A DNA stretch of 61,503 bases from NCBI GenBank assembly GCA_014642895.1, contig BMJD01000026.1:1-61503 (forward strand), given 5' to 3'. How positions within the stretch are numbered: position 1 is the stretch's first letter; the number at the start of each line of letters is the position of its first letter. The position numbers and the translations under genes are program-made. This DNA is from Lentibacillus populi (lineage in GTDB: Bacteria > Bacillota > Bacilli > Bacillales > Amphibacillaceae). Under the pieces are notes generated by a model. It was given only the letters and a program-made list of their open reading frames with translations. It ran no database searches and was not told the origin of the DNA. Shown here in pieces: positions 1-9,665 of this stretch.

Positions 1-228
1 TGGTTCTTCGATTGTTGAGTCAGCTGTGTCCTCAGCTTCATTAAAAAGGGAAAGTTGGTCTGGATTGGTTTTCTCGCTGGAAGAACCGAATCGTTGTTGC
101 TGGCTTAGGCGAAATTGCTCCTCATACCATTTTAATTTAGCCTCCAACGCTTCCTTTTCCAATTGTAGCTTTTCAGTACGTTCCTTATAATATTCAATTG
201 CCTTTGATGATTGCGCCGTGTTTTCCAT
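1..228 (-). CDS. tnpC: IS66 family transposase TnpC, N-terminal part (cut by window edge)
   Basis: The 76 visible codons begin at an ATG at 228 and run off the left edge. The start is MENTAQSSKAIEYYKER, followed by an acidic, lysine-rich helical stretch and then QQRFGSSSEK and DQLSLFNEAE. This is the N-terminal region of IS66 transposases, which precedes their zinc finger and DDE catalytic domain. The catalytic part lies outside the window. It is the third gene of the tnpA-tnpB-tnpC set on this strand, 67 bp after tnpB. Whether the transposase is intact cannot be judged here. Confidence 0.85.
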   Translation of the reverse strand, partial: MENTAQSSKAIEYYKERTEKLQLEKEALEAKLKWYEEQFRLSQQQRFGSSSEKTNPDQLSLFNEAEDTADSTIEEP

Positions 229-295
229 ACCTTCATTATAAGGGAAGGAATCCGACTTGCCTAGTCGAATTCCCATTTTCCCCATATTTCATTTA

Positions 296-652
296 TTATA
301 GGATAGTACGCGCTTTAACTTCATGGTGTGCCTGCTTTTGTTCGAGTGGTAATCCGTCTAACAACCAGCGTAATTGCCGTGGACTAATGCGCACGGCACC
401 GGATTCTTTTTCGGATAGCCATCGGAATGTTCCGCGTTCCAACCGACGATAATACAACCAAAATCCATTATGTTCCCATTGAAGAATTTTGAGCTTATCG
501 CGTTTTCGATTACAGAAAACAAAGACGCTTGGTGAAAAAGGGTCGAGATCAAAGCATTCCTTTACAATAACGGCTAAACCATCTATAGACTTTCGGAGAT
601 CCGTACTTCCGCGGGCTAAGTAAACCCGTTCAATTGGAGCATTCGTTAACAT
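296..652 (-). CDS. tnpB: IS66 family accessory protein TnpB
   Basis: This 118-residue protein is the IS66 Orf2 family at its usual length. Visible family features are YLARGSTDLRKSIDGLA near the N-terminus, then VFVFCNRKRDKLKILQWE and the aromatic GFWLYYRRLERG segment. TnpB is needed for IS66 transposition, but its biochemical role is unclear. The start overlaps the end of tnpA by 7 bp, which is the normal translationally coupled IS66 arrangement. The gene appears intact. Confidence 0.93.
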   Translation of the reverse strand: MLTNAPIERVYLARGSTDLRKSIDGLAVIVKECFDLDPFSPSVFVFCNRKRDKLKILQWEHNGFWLYYRRLERGTFRWLSEKESGAVRISPRQLRWLLDGLPLEQKQAHHEVKARTIL

Positions 653-975
653 TGATTCTGCAACACATGGACAATATCAGATAATAAGGCCATATTAGCT
701 CCTTGACGTACTTCAACTGAAATGGCTCCGAAATGAATGAATACAGGTTCTCGGCCAGTAGTGACATTGATCGGCTCTTCATCAACTTTGACTGTCAGCC
801 ATTGGGTTTCAGATAATTCCTGTTCGGGTGCTTCATAATCGAATTTCTGTATCCAATAATACATTTGATGATCTTTAACACCTTGTTTACGACACCACTC
901 GGCCACACTTAACCCACTTGCTTTCCAGGCATCAAACCGCATTTTCCATTCTATTCTTTTGTCTGCTTGGGTCAT
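646..975 (-). CDS. tnpA: IS66 family accessory protein TnpA
   Basis: This 109-residue protein starts with an ATG preceded by GGGAGG. Its N-terminal half (WKMRFDAWKASGLSVAEWCRKQ, then a YYWIQKF helix) is the helix-turn-helix typical of IS66 Orf1/TnpA, a probable DNA-binding protein of the element. It overlaps tnpB. About 80 bp of untranslated leader separates it from the presumed end of the element at 1058. It looks intact, so the element may still be functional if tnpC is complete. Confidence 0.88.
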   Translation of the reverse strand: MTQADKRIEWKMRFDAWKASGLSVAEWCRKQGVKDHQMYYWIQKFDYEAPEQELSETQWLTVKVDEEPINVTTGREPVFIHFGAISVEVRQGANMALLSDIVHVLQNQC

Positions 976-1025
976 TGCAAAACCTCCCGAATTAATTTCT
1001 AAGGAGATTATCGCATGATAAGCTC

Positions 1026-2426
1026 ATGAATCATAGGTGGGTAGTACTTGACGCTTACATCTTTAATTTCTATGTGGATGTACAAACGGGTACCACATCC
1101 AAACGAAAAAATCTCCAAAAGATGATTGAAGATGCTAAGGCTAAAAAATTCGATGTTATTCTTGCCAAGGAACTATCGCGATTAGCACGTAACGGTGAAT
1201 TATCTTATCAAATTAAAAACTTGTGTGAAAACCAAGGAATTCACATCATCACGTTAGACAATGCCATAAATACCTTGACCGGTAATACACATATGTTTGG
1301 CCTTTATGCTTGGATGTATGAGCAGGAATCACAAAACACAAGTAATCGTGTAAAGGAATCGGTTAAATCCCGAGCCACAAAAGGGCTATTCAGGGGTTCC
1401 ATTCCACCATATGGATATGAACTAAGGGATGGCAGGCTTTTTATAAGAAATGATGAAACACCTAGTATCGTTAAAAGGATTTACGATGAATACCTTGCTG
1501 GTTCCGGACGTGTAAGTATTGCAAAACGATTGTATAACGAAGGAATAAGAACACCTGCTCAGGTGTCAGGAAGGTCAAATGCTAGTGACAAATGGCATGA
1601 TACCACACTGCGATTAATCCTAACTAATCCTCATTATGTAGGTGATCTTGTTCAAGCCAAAACAGCCACCGTCAGTGTAACAAACAAGAAACGTAAAATT
1701 CAGCCTAAAGAGGAACAAATTATAATTCCAAACACCCATGAGGCTATAATTCCGAGAGACGTTTTTGATGCGGTGCAACACCAAGTAAAGCTTAGAAAAA
1801 GATATATCACTGCACCAAAACTACATTTGTTCACTAATATTCTTTTCTGTTCCGATTGTGGCTCCGGTTTGTGGTATCGAGCCAATAGACAAGGATATAT
1901 TTGCGGTAGTTATTCTAGGCACGGTAAAAAGGCCTGTAGCAAACATAATATTAAAGAAAGTTTGCTTATCGATACAATCATATCCGACATAAAGATGTTA
2001 ATTGAAAAAATTAACAAAGAGAATTACATCAAAGAATTACAAAGCAAGACCGAAAAATCAAAAACGAAACTACAAAGGAAAGCTGAAAAATATACTAAAC
2101 AAATTGATGTACTTAAAGCCCGAAAACGAAAGTACATTAAGCTGTTGGCGGATGATCAAATAACCCAAGATGATTATCTCGAAATAATTGAATCCGACAA
2201 TGCTGAATTAGCTATGTTGGTGGAGAAAAAAAGTGAATTACTATTCTCATCAGAAAGTGAACAGGTTTTTGAAAGTATTAAAAAGCTAAAAAAAGAGCTT
2301 CTTCAATTTCTGAATTTCGACGAATTAACACCAGAAATGTTGCACCGATTAATTAGTCGTATCGAAGTAAAAGAAGATAGTACACCCGTAATTCACTATC
2401 GATTCAACCTACCAAGATTTGAATAG
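1026..2426 (+). pseudogene. Large serine recombinase, N-terminus removed by IS66
   Basis: The reading frame resembles a large serine recombinase: YVDVQTGTTSKRKNLQKMI and then VILAKELSRLARN of the resolvase catalytic domain. A recombinase domain follows (PPYGYELRDGRLF), then the zinc-ribbon pair FCSDCGSG and ACSKH, then a long coiled coil at residues about 330-430. The first ~50 family residues, including the catalytic serine in the usual Y-S-R-V-S motif, are absent. The first 11 codons come from the IS66 end. The product should therefore be catalytically dead. It runs convergently toward rlmCD with only 12 bp between stop codons. It may be a leftover integrase of an element once inserted beside rlmCD. 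Confidence 0.85.
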
Positions 2427-2463
2427 AAGCAAAGAACCTTAATCGGTTCCTGCTTCCTTTTTA
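2425..2463 (+). terminator. Intrinsic terminator after the recombinase remnant
   Basis: GAAGCA..GAACC pairs with GGTTC..TGCTTC across a TTAATC loop with a small internal bulge, followed by CCTTTTT on the plus strand. The hairpin overlaps the last codons of rlmCD, so the 3' ends of the two convergent genes share it. Confidence 0.6.
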
Positions 2464-3824
2464 ACTATCTGCGAGACGCACTCAACGTGCCCAGTCATCG
2501 GAAACATATCAACAGGCTGCACCTCCTGCGTATCATACCCGCCATCCTCCAAAATCCGCAAATCCCTCGCCAGGGTACTTGGGTTACACGACACATACAC
2601 AATCCGCTTCGGCTGCATATCCGTCATCGCCTTCAATAATGCCTCATCACAGCCTTTTCGTGGTGGATCAACGACAACAACATCCGGTTTTAGCCCTTGC
2701 GCCTTCCACCATGGCATTACCTTCTCTGCCTCTCCAACGAAAAATTCTGCATTGGTAATGCCGTTTAGCTTGGCATTCTTTTTCGCATCGCTAATCGCCT
2801 CAGGAACAACCTCTACACCATACACTTTCTTAGCCTGTTGCGCCAAAAATAACGCTATCGTTCCAATTCCACAGTATGCGTCAATTACAACATCATTGCC
2901 ACCAATTTGTGCATATTCAAGGGCCTTATCATATAAAACTTTGGTTTGCACCGGATTCACCTGATAAAATGACTTAGCTGAAATAGCAAAAGTCAGGCCA
3001 CCAATCCGATCGTAAATATATTCCTCGCCCCAAAGCAGTTTCGTTTTTCGGCCTAAAATAACGTTTGTCCGCTTATCATTGATGTTTTGCATGATGGATT
3101 TCATATTAGGAAATGCCTTCGTCAACTCTTCTACCAAAACATCTTTATTCGGCAGTTTTTCTGTCCGTGTAACAAGTACGACCATGATTTCATTTGTTGC
3201 TTGTCCCGTCCGCACCATGATATGCCTTAATACACCACGATGCTTTTCCTCGTTATATGCCCCAATTCCAAGCCGGTTCGCAATGTCTCTGACAGCCTTC
3301 ACTACCTCATTGATTACATCGTTATGTGTGATACATGTATCTGTATTCTCAATAATGCGGTGGCTCCGTTTCTGATAAAACCCTGTGATAAGTTGGCCGT
3401 CCCTTTCCCCTACAGGAATCTGCACTTTGTTACGGTAGTTTAGTGGATTCTCCATGCCAATGATCGGATGTATCGGGATGTTTTCCAAATGGGCAATTTT
3501 CTTCATCGCGTTTTTTACATGATTTTGTTTCATCTCCAGCTGCAGCCGGTAACTCATATGCTGGAGGCCGCATCCATTACAATGAACATCACATGCTGGC
3601 TCTACTCGCTCGGGACTTTCCTTCGTTAGTTCCAGAAGCTTGCCAAACCCATAATTCTTATTTACTTTAACCACTTTTATCTTTGCTTCCTCACCGGGAA
3701 GTGCATTTGGGACAAATAATGGATAGCCATTGATTTTCCCTACACCATTTCCTTCATGGGTCAGATCTTCAAATGTCAGGGTAATAGTCTCGTTCTTTTT
3801 CACTGGTGCTGTCTGCTTCGGCAT
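2439..3824 (-). CDS. rlmCD: 23S rRNA (uracil-5-)-methyltransferase RlmCD
   Basis: This 461-residue RumA/TrmA-family enzyme methylates uracil at C5 in 23S rRNA using S-adenosylmethionine. In B. subtilis the orthologue YefA modifies two sites. Visible parts are an N-terminal TRAM RNA-binding domain (about 12-68) and the iron-sulfur cysteines in [12 protein letters not shown] plus a later Cys in DTCITH. They also include the SAM motif [14 protein letters not shown], the catalytic-base segment VDPPRKGCD and the nucleophile in [11 protein letters not shown]. All key residues are present. rlmCD/rumA is a known integration site for mobile elements in Firmicutes, which fits the recombinase remnant next to its 3' end. 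Confidence 0.95.
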   Translation of the reverse strand: MPKQTAPVKKNETITLTFEDLTHEGNGVGKINGYPLFVPNALPGEEAKIKVVKVNKNYGFGKLLELTKESPERVEPACDVHCNGCGLQHMSYRLQLEMKQNHVKNAMKKIAHLENIPIHPIIGMENPLNYRNKVQIPVGERDGQLITGFYQKRSHRIIENTDTCITHNDVINEVVKAVRDIANRLGIGAYNEEKHRGVLRHIMVRTGQATNEIMVVLVTRTEKLPNKDVLVEELTKAFPNMKSIMQNINDKRTNVILGRKTKLLWGEEYIYDRIGGLTFAISAKSFYQVNPVQTKVLYDKALEYAQIGGNDVVIDAYCGIGTIALFLAQQAKKVYGVEVVPEAISDAKKNAKLNGITNAEFFVGEAEKVMPWWKAQGLKPDVVVVDPPRKGCDEALLKAMTDMQPKRIVYVSCNPSTLARDLRILEDGGYDTQEVQPVDMFPMTGHVECVSQIVKKEAGTD

Positions 3825-3890
3825 TGTTATCTTCCTTTACGCTCGTTTATGTTATGCTTATCATCTTATCATATCTTGTTTCGATTTTAT

Positions 3891-3928
3891 AAAAATACCC
3901 TTTTTGTTCACAAACGAACGAAAAAGGG
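3891..3928 (-). terminator. Intrinsic terminator of the nucleotidyltransferase pair
   Basis: On the minus strand CCCTTTTT(C)GTTC pairs with GAAC-AAAAAGGG and is followed by TATTTTTAT. It lies 22 bp downstream of the 3950-4327 gene. Confidence 0.7.
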
Positions 3929-3949
3929 ATTAATGCTACATGTTTATTT

Positions 3950-4327
3950 TTATATGGGTTTTAATGTATGTTCATCATAAAACACATTTCTTAAAGTAAA
4001 TTCCTTTGGTGCAGAAAAAATCCGTCTAACTCTTGCAATACTCCCCTTCTCTACACTAGGAGTATAAGGATATTCCAGCTTTAATTTTCCGGAAAAAATC
4101 CAAGGGTACAGTTTAGCTTTTGGCTGTCTATTCCCTACATACTCAATAACTGCTGCCAACTTGGTTAATTTATCAAGTTGTTTACTATCCAGGTTATCGA
4201 TTGCTTTTTCATCAAAATCCAATTCGTTAAAATACATTTCATACTTCGAGGAATATAGATCAATCAGCAGGTTTGTAAGGGAAAAATTAAAATCATCCGC
4301 GTTTATTATATCGAAAACTCTTTCCAA
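3950..4327 (-). CDS. Hypothetical protein partnered with a nucleotidyltransferase
   Basis: This 125-residue protein is not recognised. It is acidic in its first half (NADDFNFSLTNLL, YFNELDFDEKAID) and basic with aromatic residues later (YPWIFSGKLKLEYPYTP, RVRRIFSAPKEFTLRN). No signal peptide or membrane segment is seen. The only start giving full length is a TTG at 4327, which lies inside the 3' end of the preceding gene (22-bp overlap). GGAAGGGA sits about 12 nt upstream. The overlap implies coupled translation with the nucleotidyltransferase, so the two probably act together, possibly as a toxin-antitoxin-like pair. That role is inference only. Confidence 0.6.
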   Translation of the reverse strand: MERVFDIINADDFNFSLTNLLIDLYSSKYEMYFNELDFDEKAIDNLDSKQLDKLTKLAAVIEYVGNRQPKAKLYPWIFSGKLKLEYPYTPSVEKGSIARVRRIFSAPKEFTLRNVFYDEHTLKPI

Positions 4328-4860
4328 TCCTTATTCAAGTCCCTTCCAACATAATTTAGAAACATTTTTTGCCTATCCCTTAAATGCCTTCTACCAACAT
4401 ATTTATCGTATAATTCAATGATTTCTTCTAATGTTTCTATTTCAAGATAGTTCACCAAATATTCCACATCCATAAAATCCCTGTATGGTTCAGGGCGGGC
4501 AAATAATATTTTCATTGCCAGCATTTGCTCAGCACTTGGTGCTAATACCTTAAGATTTTTAAACTGATATACTTCTTTTAAGTGTTCATCCTTCATATAT
4601 TTTAATGGTTCTCTGATATCCTGATTAATCCAGTCTTCAGCTAAGCCGTACGTTTCTGCTATATCGATTAAGATAGTGTCAATAAGAGGAGATGTATCGA
4701 ATAATGCATCAATATCTTTTGTCGCAGGTCTTGCATCAAAACAAGCCATCATAACCGTTCCACCATAGATATTTAACGTAAGTTCCAACCTGTTTTCCTC
4801 AAGCTTCTCATCTAAAACTTCCAATACTTCCAAAAAGAGCTCCTTTGTTATTTTTCCCAT
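4306..4860 (-). CDS. Nucleotidyltransferase-fold protein (DUF6036-like)
   Basis: This 184-residue protein contains the minimal nucleotidyltransferase core: YGGTVMMACFDARPATKDIDALF, where the Gly-Gly and the D-x-D acidic pair match the catalytic signature. A helical part with PSAEQMLAMKILFARPEPYRDFMDVEYLV follows, as in DUF6036/AbiEii-like proteins in which a Lys and Asp/Arg residues complete the site. Such proteins often belong to two-gene toxin-antitoxin or defence modules. The ATG at 4860 is the only clear start. It forms a two-gene unit with the downstream overlapping hypothetical gene. The assignment rests on motif recognition. Confidence 0.7.
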   Translation of the reverse strand: MGKITKELFLEVLEVLDEKLEENRLELTLNIYGGTVMMACFDARPATKDIDALFDTSPLIDTILIDIAETYGLAEDWINQDIREPLKYMKDEHLKEVYQFKNLKVLAPSAEQMLAMKILFARPEPYRDFMDVEYLVNYLEIETLEEIIELYDKYVGRRHLRDRQKMFLNYVGRDLNKDWKEFSI

Positions 4861-4888
4861 GTTACTATCTCACATCCTTTTAATTAAG

Positions 4889-5145
4889 AAAAGCGGAAGC
4901 GCCCGTTTAGCAACGTACAAACTGGAGCACTCCGCAATGAGATAAAGGAAACATGCCCCTGCAAAAGGGGTATGCCGACGTTGGGCGCAAAGCCCGTTCT
5001 TAGTCGGCCTTCCTTCCTACCCGAACCGATGTTGACTTATCGTAGTGAAGGAGTGTGAAGTTTGCTTGGCTTTAGCGCTGGAGCTGGACATGGCCAACTC
5101 TGACGTAAGCAGAATAGAGCCTAAATTTTTATACTTTCTTTACTT
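4889..5145 (+). repeat. Dispersed structured repeat, copy 1 (long variant)
   Basis: The core starts GAAGCGCCCGTTTAGC and ends TTTAGCGCTGGAGCTGGAC, followed by the family tail (ACATGGCC, ..GAATAGAG.., TTATACTTTCTT). Inner pairing CAAACT/AGTTTG and CACTCC/GGAGTG replaces, at equivalent places, different pairs in the copies at 16.2 and 30.2 kb. The conserved inner parts are GATAAAGGAAACA and CGATGTTGACTTATCGTA. This copy carries about 55 nt of extra hairpin sequence (CCCCTGCAAAAGGGG and GGGCGCAAAGCCCG) in the central loop. The rest of the 4861-5271 gap holds nothing else recognised except the dagK terminator. Confidence 0.8.
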
Positions 5146-5250
5146 AGGACATAAAGCTTATCGCTCAAATACATTTCTCCATCTATTATAACAGAATAAG
5201 CCACCGATATGCTGTCAATTTACCATATAGGTAATGTCGCAAAACACTAC

Positions 5251-5280
5251 AAAAAAATGACTGCCGATCCATCAGCAATC
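5251..5280 (-). terminator. Intrinsic terminator of dagK
   Basis: On the minus strand GATTGCTG pairs with CGGCAGTC (two G-U pairs), followed by seven T. The stem overlaps the last dagK codons. Confidence 0.75.
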
Positions 5281-6180
5281 ATTCTTCTTCACAAATTCAT
5301 CTGGAACAAACAATTCCACATGCTGTTTTAAATTGATAAACTCACCAGGTAGAAGACCACCAAATTCACCATCAATATTCAACTGCATTTTTTCGTCTGT
5401 CTCGACTTTAATATGCCTTGCTTTCGTGTAGATCACATTTTTATGATCAAGGTGGGCCCCTCTTAATGCCAATGTTGCAACACGAATAAATTCTGCCAGA
5501 TTGGTCTTTTTTAAAATAATCACATCAAAGTAGCCATCGTCCAGTTTGGCAGTTGGGGCTAGTTTTTCGAATCCACCAACCGAATTCGTATTGGATATGA
5601 GAAATAACATAATATCGTCTTCCAGCACTTCTCCATCATATTCGATTCGGACATTGGTTGGCTTAAGAGAAGGAAGCATTTCGATCCCTTTTATGTAATA
5701 TGCCAACTGTCCCAGCATTGTTTTTAATTTACTTGGTACGTCATACGTTAACTCGGTAAGCTTGCCGCCGCCAGCGATATTAATAAAATAATGTTCGTTT
5801 ACCTTGCCGATATCAAGTGGAATTGATTGATCGTTAAGAATGATATCAACAGCCTTTATGATGTTGCGAGGAATACTTAATGCTCGCGCAAAATCATTCG
5901 TTGTCCCTACAGGTATGATACCTAGTTTTGGGCGGTAATCCTGTTCTCCCAGCCCATTTACGACCTCATTAATCGTTCCATCTCCACCAGCGGCAACTAC
6001 TACGTCATAGCGACGCTCGACAGCTATTTTGGCAGCTTTAATCGCATCGCCTTCACATGTTGTCGCATGTGTCGATGTTTCATATCCAGCTACTTCAAAT
6101 CGTTCCAGCACATTTGCCAGTTCCTTTTTAAATGCTTCTCGTCCAGATGTAGGATTGTAGATGATCCGGGCTTTCTTCAT
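5272..6180 (-). CDS. dagK: Diacylglycerol kinase (lipid kinase, DgkB type)
   Basis: This 302-residue soluble lipid kinase phosphorylates diacylglycerol to phosphatidic acid and recycles the by-product of lipoteichoic acid synthesis at the membrane. The diacylglycerol-kinase catalytic domain is clear: ARIIYNPTSGRE at the N-terminus, the nucleotide-binding GGDGT motif at residues 65-69 followed by NEVVNGL, and then IPVGTTNDFAR. The length matches B. subtilis DgkB (about 303). The ATG at 6180 is chosen over one at 6195 because GGAGGGG lies 6 nt upstream of it. It is downstream of gatB but separated by a terminator. Confidence 0.93.
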   Translation of the reverse strand: MKKARIIYNPTSGREAFKKELANVLERFEVAGYETSTHATTCEGDAIKAAKIAVERRYDVVVAAGGDGTINEVVNGLGEQDYRPKLGIIPVGTTNDFARALSIPRNIIKAVDIILNDQSIPLDIGKVNEHYFINIAGGGKLTELTYDVPSKLKTMLGQLAYYIKGIEMLPSLKPTNVRIEYDGEVLEDDIMLFLISNTNSVGGFEKLAPTAKLDDGYFDVIILKKTNLAEFIRVATLALRGAHLDHKNVIYTKARHIKVETDEKMQLNIDGEFGGLLPGEFINLKQHVELFVPDEFVKKNDC

Positions 6181-6310
6181 TATATACCCCTCCATTGCAT
6201 CGACCGTTTCTATATCGTTTGTCCAATAAACACGTCACACTTTTTTTCATACAACCATTATCATAGCCCTTTTTCCCCTTTTTGAAAAGGTTCTTATAAA
6301 ATTTCCCGAA

Positions 6311-6350
6311 ATAAAAAGACCATCCCAATAGCAAATAATGCTTGAGATGG
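6311..6350 (-). terminator. Intrinsic terminator of gatCAB
   Basis: On the minus strand CCATCTCAAGCA pairs imperfectly with TGCTATTGGGATGG, followed by TCTTTTTATTT. It lies 22 bp after the gatB stop. Confidence 0.8.
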
Positions 6351-6371
6351 CCGAGAATACGCTAGGAAACG

Positions 6372-7802
6372 TTAACGCTTATCCATTTCTTCTTTCAAAA
6401 TTTTATTAACCATTGGCGGGTTTGCTTGTCCCTTTGTTTGTTTCATCACTTGTCCAACCAAAAAGCCTAATGCGCGATCCTTACCGTTTTTATAGTCAAT
6501 AATCGATTGTTCATTCACATCCAAAATTCCGGTAATAATTTCCTTGAGCTGACCTTCATCGGAAATCTGCACAAGCCCTTTCTCTTTGACAATTTTCTCC
6601 GGGTCACCGCCCTTATCAACCAATTCGGCAAAGACTTTTTTGGCGATTTTCGATGAAATCGTACCATCCTCGATAAGTTTAATCATTTTGCCAAGTGATT
6701 CCGGTGTGAGTGCCAGATCATGCAATTCTTTCTGGTGCTTGTTCATATAGCCGGAAATTTCACCCATCAGCCAGTTCGATGCCTGTTTGACATCAGCCCC
6801 ATACTCAACTGTTGCTTCAAAAAAGTCGGCCATTTCCTTTGCGCCCGTCAAGTTTGCTGCATCATACTCGGATAAGCCAAGTTCATCGATAAACCGTTTT
6901 TTACGTTTATCCGGCAACTCTGGGATTTCCCCGCGGATCCGCTCTTTCCATTCTTCATCAATATATAATGGTACAAGATCCGGTTCTGGGAAATAACGAT
7001 AGTCATCGGAACCTTCCTTAACCCGCATCAAAATCGTTTCTTTGGTCTTCTCATCATAGCGGCGGGTTTCCTGTAAAATTTCTCCGCCTGACAGTAAAAC
7101 CTTTTCTTGGCGTTTTTCTTCAAATTCAAGCCCTTTTTGTACAAAGGCAAACGAGTTTAAGTTTTTCAACTCTGTTTTAACCCCGAATTCCTCTTGTCCA
7201 ATGGGCCTAATCGACAAGTTGGCGTCACATCTTAAGGATCCTTCCTCCATCTTACAGTCAGAGACACCAGTATATTGAATAATATTTTTCAATTTCTCAA
7301 GGTACGCATATGCTTCCTCCGGAGAACGCATATCAGGCTCTGATACGATTTCAATTAACGGTGTTCCCTGCCGGTTGAAATCGACCAGTGAATATCCGTC
7401 ATCGCCATGAGTTAGTTTCCCTGCATCCTCCTCCAAATGGAGACGGGTAATACCAATCCGCTTCGTCTTTCCACCTACTTCAATTTCAATCCAGCCATGT
7501 TCCCCGATCGGCTGATCGAATTGCGAAATCTGATAGGCCTTCGGGTTATCCGGATAAAAATAGTTCTTCCGGTCAAATTTCGTATCTGTTGCAATTTGAC
7601 AGTTTAGTGCCATTGCTGCTTTCATCGCAAAGTTTACCGCCTCTTCATTCAAAACCGGCAACACACCCGGATATCCCAGATCGATCGGGTTCACGTTCGT
7701 ATTCGGGGCAGCTCCAAATGCATTCGGGCTGGGACTGAAAATTTTAGAAGCTGTTTTTAACTCGACATGTACTTCGAGTCCAATGATTGTTTCGAAATTC
7801 AT
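6372..7802 (-). CDS. gatB: Asp-tRNA(Asn)/Glu-tRNA(Gln) amidotransferase subunit B
   Basis: This 476-residue GatB is the subunit that binds misacylated tRNA and phosphorylates its Glu or Asp side chain before amidation. The opening [22 protein letters not shown] is the family signature. [31 protein letters not shown] and the [18 protein letters not shown] block follow. The C-terminal YqeY-like tail ends [17 protein letters not shown]. Length and motifs are complete. Its ATG overlaps the gatA stop by 4 bp (ATGA), so the last two genes are translationally coupled. Confidence 0.97.
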   Translation of the reverse strand: MNFETIIGLEVHVELKTASKIFSPSPNAFGAAPNTNVNPIDLGYPGVLPVLNEEAVNFAMKAAMALNCQIATDTKFDRKNYFYPDNPKAYQISQFDQPIGEHGWIEIEVGGKTKRIGITRLHLEEDAGKLTHGDDGYSLVDFNRQGTPLIEIVSEPDMRSPEEAYAYLEKLKNIIQYTGVSDCKMEEGSLRCDANLSIRPIGQEEFGVKTELKNLNSFAFVQKGLEFEEKRQEKVLLSGGEILQETRRYDEKTKETILMRVKEGSDDYRYFPEPDLVPLYIDEEWKERIRGEIPELPDKRKKRFIDELGLSEYDAANLTGAKEMADFFEATVEYGADVKQASNWLMGEISGYMNKHQKELHDLALTPESLGKMIKLIEDGTISSKIAKKVFAELVDKGGDPEKIVKEKGLVQISDEGQLKEIITGILDVNEQSIIDYKNGKDRALGFLVGQVMKQTKGQANPPMVNKILKEEMDKR

Positions 7803-9274
7803 TTGCTTGCACCCCCTAGCTGAGGTCGTTTTGTATGATGATCGGTTGCCTGTTCAAACGCATGAGCTGTCCGGTAAACCGTACCTTCGTCAAAATATTT
7901 ACCGATAATTTGCAGACCATATGGCAATCCGCCTTTTGATAGCCCGCATGGTATCGAAATTGCCGGTACACCAGCCAAATTAACCGGGATTGTCAAAATA
8001 TCATTTGTATACATCGTTAGTGGATCTTCCACTTTCTCGCCAATCTTAAATGCTGGTGTTGGTGTGGTTGGCCCGATAACAACATCATAGTTTTTAAAAA
8101 TTTCATCAAAATCGTTTTTGATTAATGTACGTACCTTTTGTGCTTTTTTATAAAATGCATCATAATAGCCAGATGACAATGCATAGGTTCCAAGCATGAT
8201 GCGGCGTTTCACTTCTTCGCCAAAGCCTTCGCTGCGGGAAAGCTTGAACATGTCCAGCATGTCTTTCGCATTTTCGGAACGCACGCCATAACGCACGCCG
8301 TCAAAACGGGCCAGGTTGGCAGATGCCTCTGATGATGCAAGTAAATAATAGGTTGCAACCGCGTATTTCGTATGTGGGAGCGAAACTTCTTCCCACTCAG
8401 CACCTAGTGATTCGTAAACTTTTAAGGCATCCATTACCGAATCCCTAACTTCCGGGGAAACACCTTCACCAAGATATTCCTTTGGCACGGCAATTTTTAA
8501 TCCTTTTATATCACCTGTCAGGCTTTCCGTAAAAGCAGGCACATCGACATTCGCGCTTGTAGAATCCATTTTGTCCTGACCAGAAATAACTTCAAGTACG
8601 CGGGCATTGTCCGCAACATTGCGGGTAATCGGGCCAATCTGATCGAATGATGAAGCAAATGCAACTAGTCCAAAACGCGACACACGGCCATACGTCGGCT
8701 TTAAGCCGACAACACCACAAAATGCTGCAGGCTGGCGGATTGAGCCACCAGTGTCAGAGCCTAATGCATAAACGACTTCACCAGCAGCAACAGCAGCAGC
8801 TGATCCACCACTGGAGCCACCTGGAACATAATCGGTATGCCACGGGTTGCGTGTTGGTTCAAAACTTGAATTCTCATTCGATGATCCCATCGCAAACTCG
8901 TCCATATTTGTTTTACCAATCTTCACGGTTTTTGCCTCATCAAGTTTTTCAATCACTGTTGCACTGTACAATGGGTCATTAAAATTCCGTAAAAATTGAC
9001 TTGCACACGTCGTTCGAAGTGCCTTTGTAACAATATTATCTTTAATCCCGCCTGGTATGCCAAATAACGGATGTACTGTGAAATCAGGAGTCTCCGTGTC
9101 TAAAGCTTTTGCCTGATTGCGGGCATTTTCTTCATCCAATGTTAAAAATGCTTTTACCTGATCATCGACTTCCGCTATCCGCTTGTAGGATGTATCGACT
9201 AAATCGCTCACTGCAATTTCTTTATTATGTAGCTTTTGTTCCAATTGCTTTATACTGTTATCAAACAATGACAT
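7799..9274 (-). CDS. gatA: Asp-tRNA(Asn)/Glu-tRNA(Gln) amidotransferase subunit A
   Basis: This 491-residue amidase-signature enzyme releases ammonia from glutamine and channels it to GatB. The Ser-Ser-Lys triad is recognisable: the Lys in [11 protein letters not shown], one Ser in [15 protein letters not shown], and the catalytic Ser in [16 protein letters not shown]. The family context [27 protein letters not shown] is intact. It lies second in gatC-gatA-gatB, 12 bp after gatC, with GGGAGG upstream of its ATG. Confidence 0.97.
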   Translation of the reverse strand: MSLFDNSIKQLEQKLHNKEIAVSDLVDTSYKRIAEVDDQVKAFLTLDEENARNQAKALDTETPDFTVHPLFGIPGGIKDNIVTKALRTTCASQFLRNFNDPLYSATVIEKLDEAKTVKIGKTNMDEFAMGSSNENSSFEPTRNPWHTDYVPGGSSGGSAAAVAAGEVVYALGSDTGGSIRQPAAFCGVVGLKPTYGRVSRFGLVAFASSFDQIGPITRNVADNARVLEVISGQDKMDSTSANVDVPAFTESLTGDIKGLKIAVPKEYLGEGVSPEVRDSVMDALKVYESLGAEWEEVSLPHTKYAVATYYLLASSEASANLARFDGVRYGVRSENAKDMLDMFKLSRSEGFGEEVKRRIMLGTYALSSGYYDAFYKKAQKVRTLIKNDFDEIFKNYDVVIGPTTPTPAFKIGEKVEDPLTMYTNDILTIPVNLAGVPAISIPCGLSKGGLPYGLQIIGKYFDEGTVYRTAHAFEQATDHHTKRPQLGGASK

Positions 9275-9286
9275 GTACTTCCCTCC

Positions 9287-9577
9287 CTATTCCAAAATCG
9301 ACGGTACGCGAAAATAGTCACCTTTTTTATCTGGTGCATTTTTCAGCGCTTCCTCTTGGGTAATCGTCTTTTTAGGCTCATCTTTACGCAGGACATTTTT
9401 CAAATCCAATACGTGGGTAGTCGGTTCTACACCAGTTGTATCCAGTTCATTTAATTGTTCTGCATATTCAAGAATCGAACTTAATTGCTTGGTAAATCGT
9501 TCTGCCTCTTCATCTGTTATCGCAAGTCGAGCCAAATTGGCAACATGTTTTACTTGATCGCTTGAAATATCCGCCAT
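9287..9577 (-). CDS. gatC: Asp-tRNA(Asn)/Glu-tRNA(Gln) amidotransferase subunit C
   Basis: This 96-residue protein is the small structural subunit that stabilises the GatA-GatB complex. [24 protein letters not shown] and the Pro-Thr-Thr-His segment ([19 protein letters not shown]) are the family hallmarks. The ATG at 9577 is chosen because AGGAGG lies 7 nt upstream. The in-frame GTG at 9583 would sit almost on top of that site. The length then equals that of the B. subtilis protein (96). Confidence 0.95.
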   Translation of the reverse strand: MADISSDQVKHVANLARLAITDEEAERFTKQLSSILEYAEQLNELDTTGVEPTTHVLDLKNVLRKDEPKKTITQEEALKNAPDKKGDYFRVPSILE

Positions 9578-9613
9578 TTTCACACCTCCTGTAGTACTCT
9601 TACAATACTATTG

Positions 9614-9643
9614 ATAATAGCAGAATTCGTTGACTATAGGCAA
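9614..9643 (-). promoter_or_regulatory. Candidate SigA promoter of gatCAB
   Basis: On the minus strand TTGCCT (-35) and TATTAT (-10) are separated by 18 nt, about 35 bp upstream of the gatC ATG. No regulatory leader such as a T-box is visible in this short gap. Confidence 0.5.
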
Positions 9644-9665
9644 CTGATCGGCCAATTTTACTACA

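Larger units (their letters stand above)
1..1058 (-). mobile_element. IS66 family insertion sequence (5' part)
   Basis: The element reads leftward as tnpA, tnpB, tnpC. Its outer end is placed at 1058 because the minus strand from there begins GTAAGCGTCAAGTAC. IS66 elements typically end in GTAA-beginning inverted repeats. The other end, and the expected 8-bp target duplication (ATCTTTAA would be the copy on this side), lie outside the window. Recombinase coding sequence resumes directly after 1058, so the insertion interrupts that gene. Confidence 0.75.

Noticed and set aside
1026-2426. Functional large serine recombinase starting at the ATG at 1026
   Set aside because: The first codons come from the IS66 end and the catalytic serine region is missing.
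4889-5145. Naming the dispersed repeat as bcr1, the Bacillaceae-1 RNA or another specific Rfam family
   Set aside because: The sequence was not recognised firmly as any of these; only the general behaviour is similar.
9584-9660. T-box or other amino-acid leader before gatC
   Set aside because: The gap is short and holds a plain promoter; no T-box core or specifier hairpin is seen.
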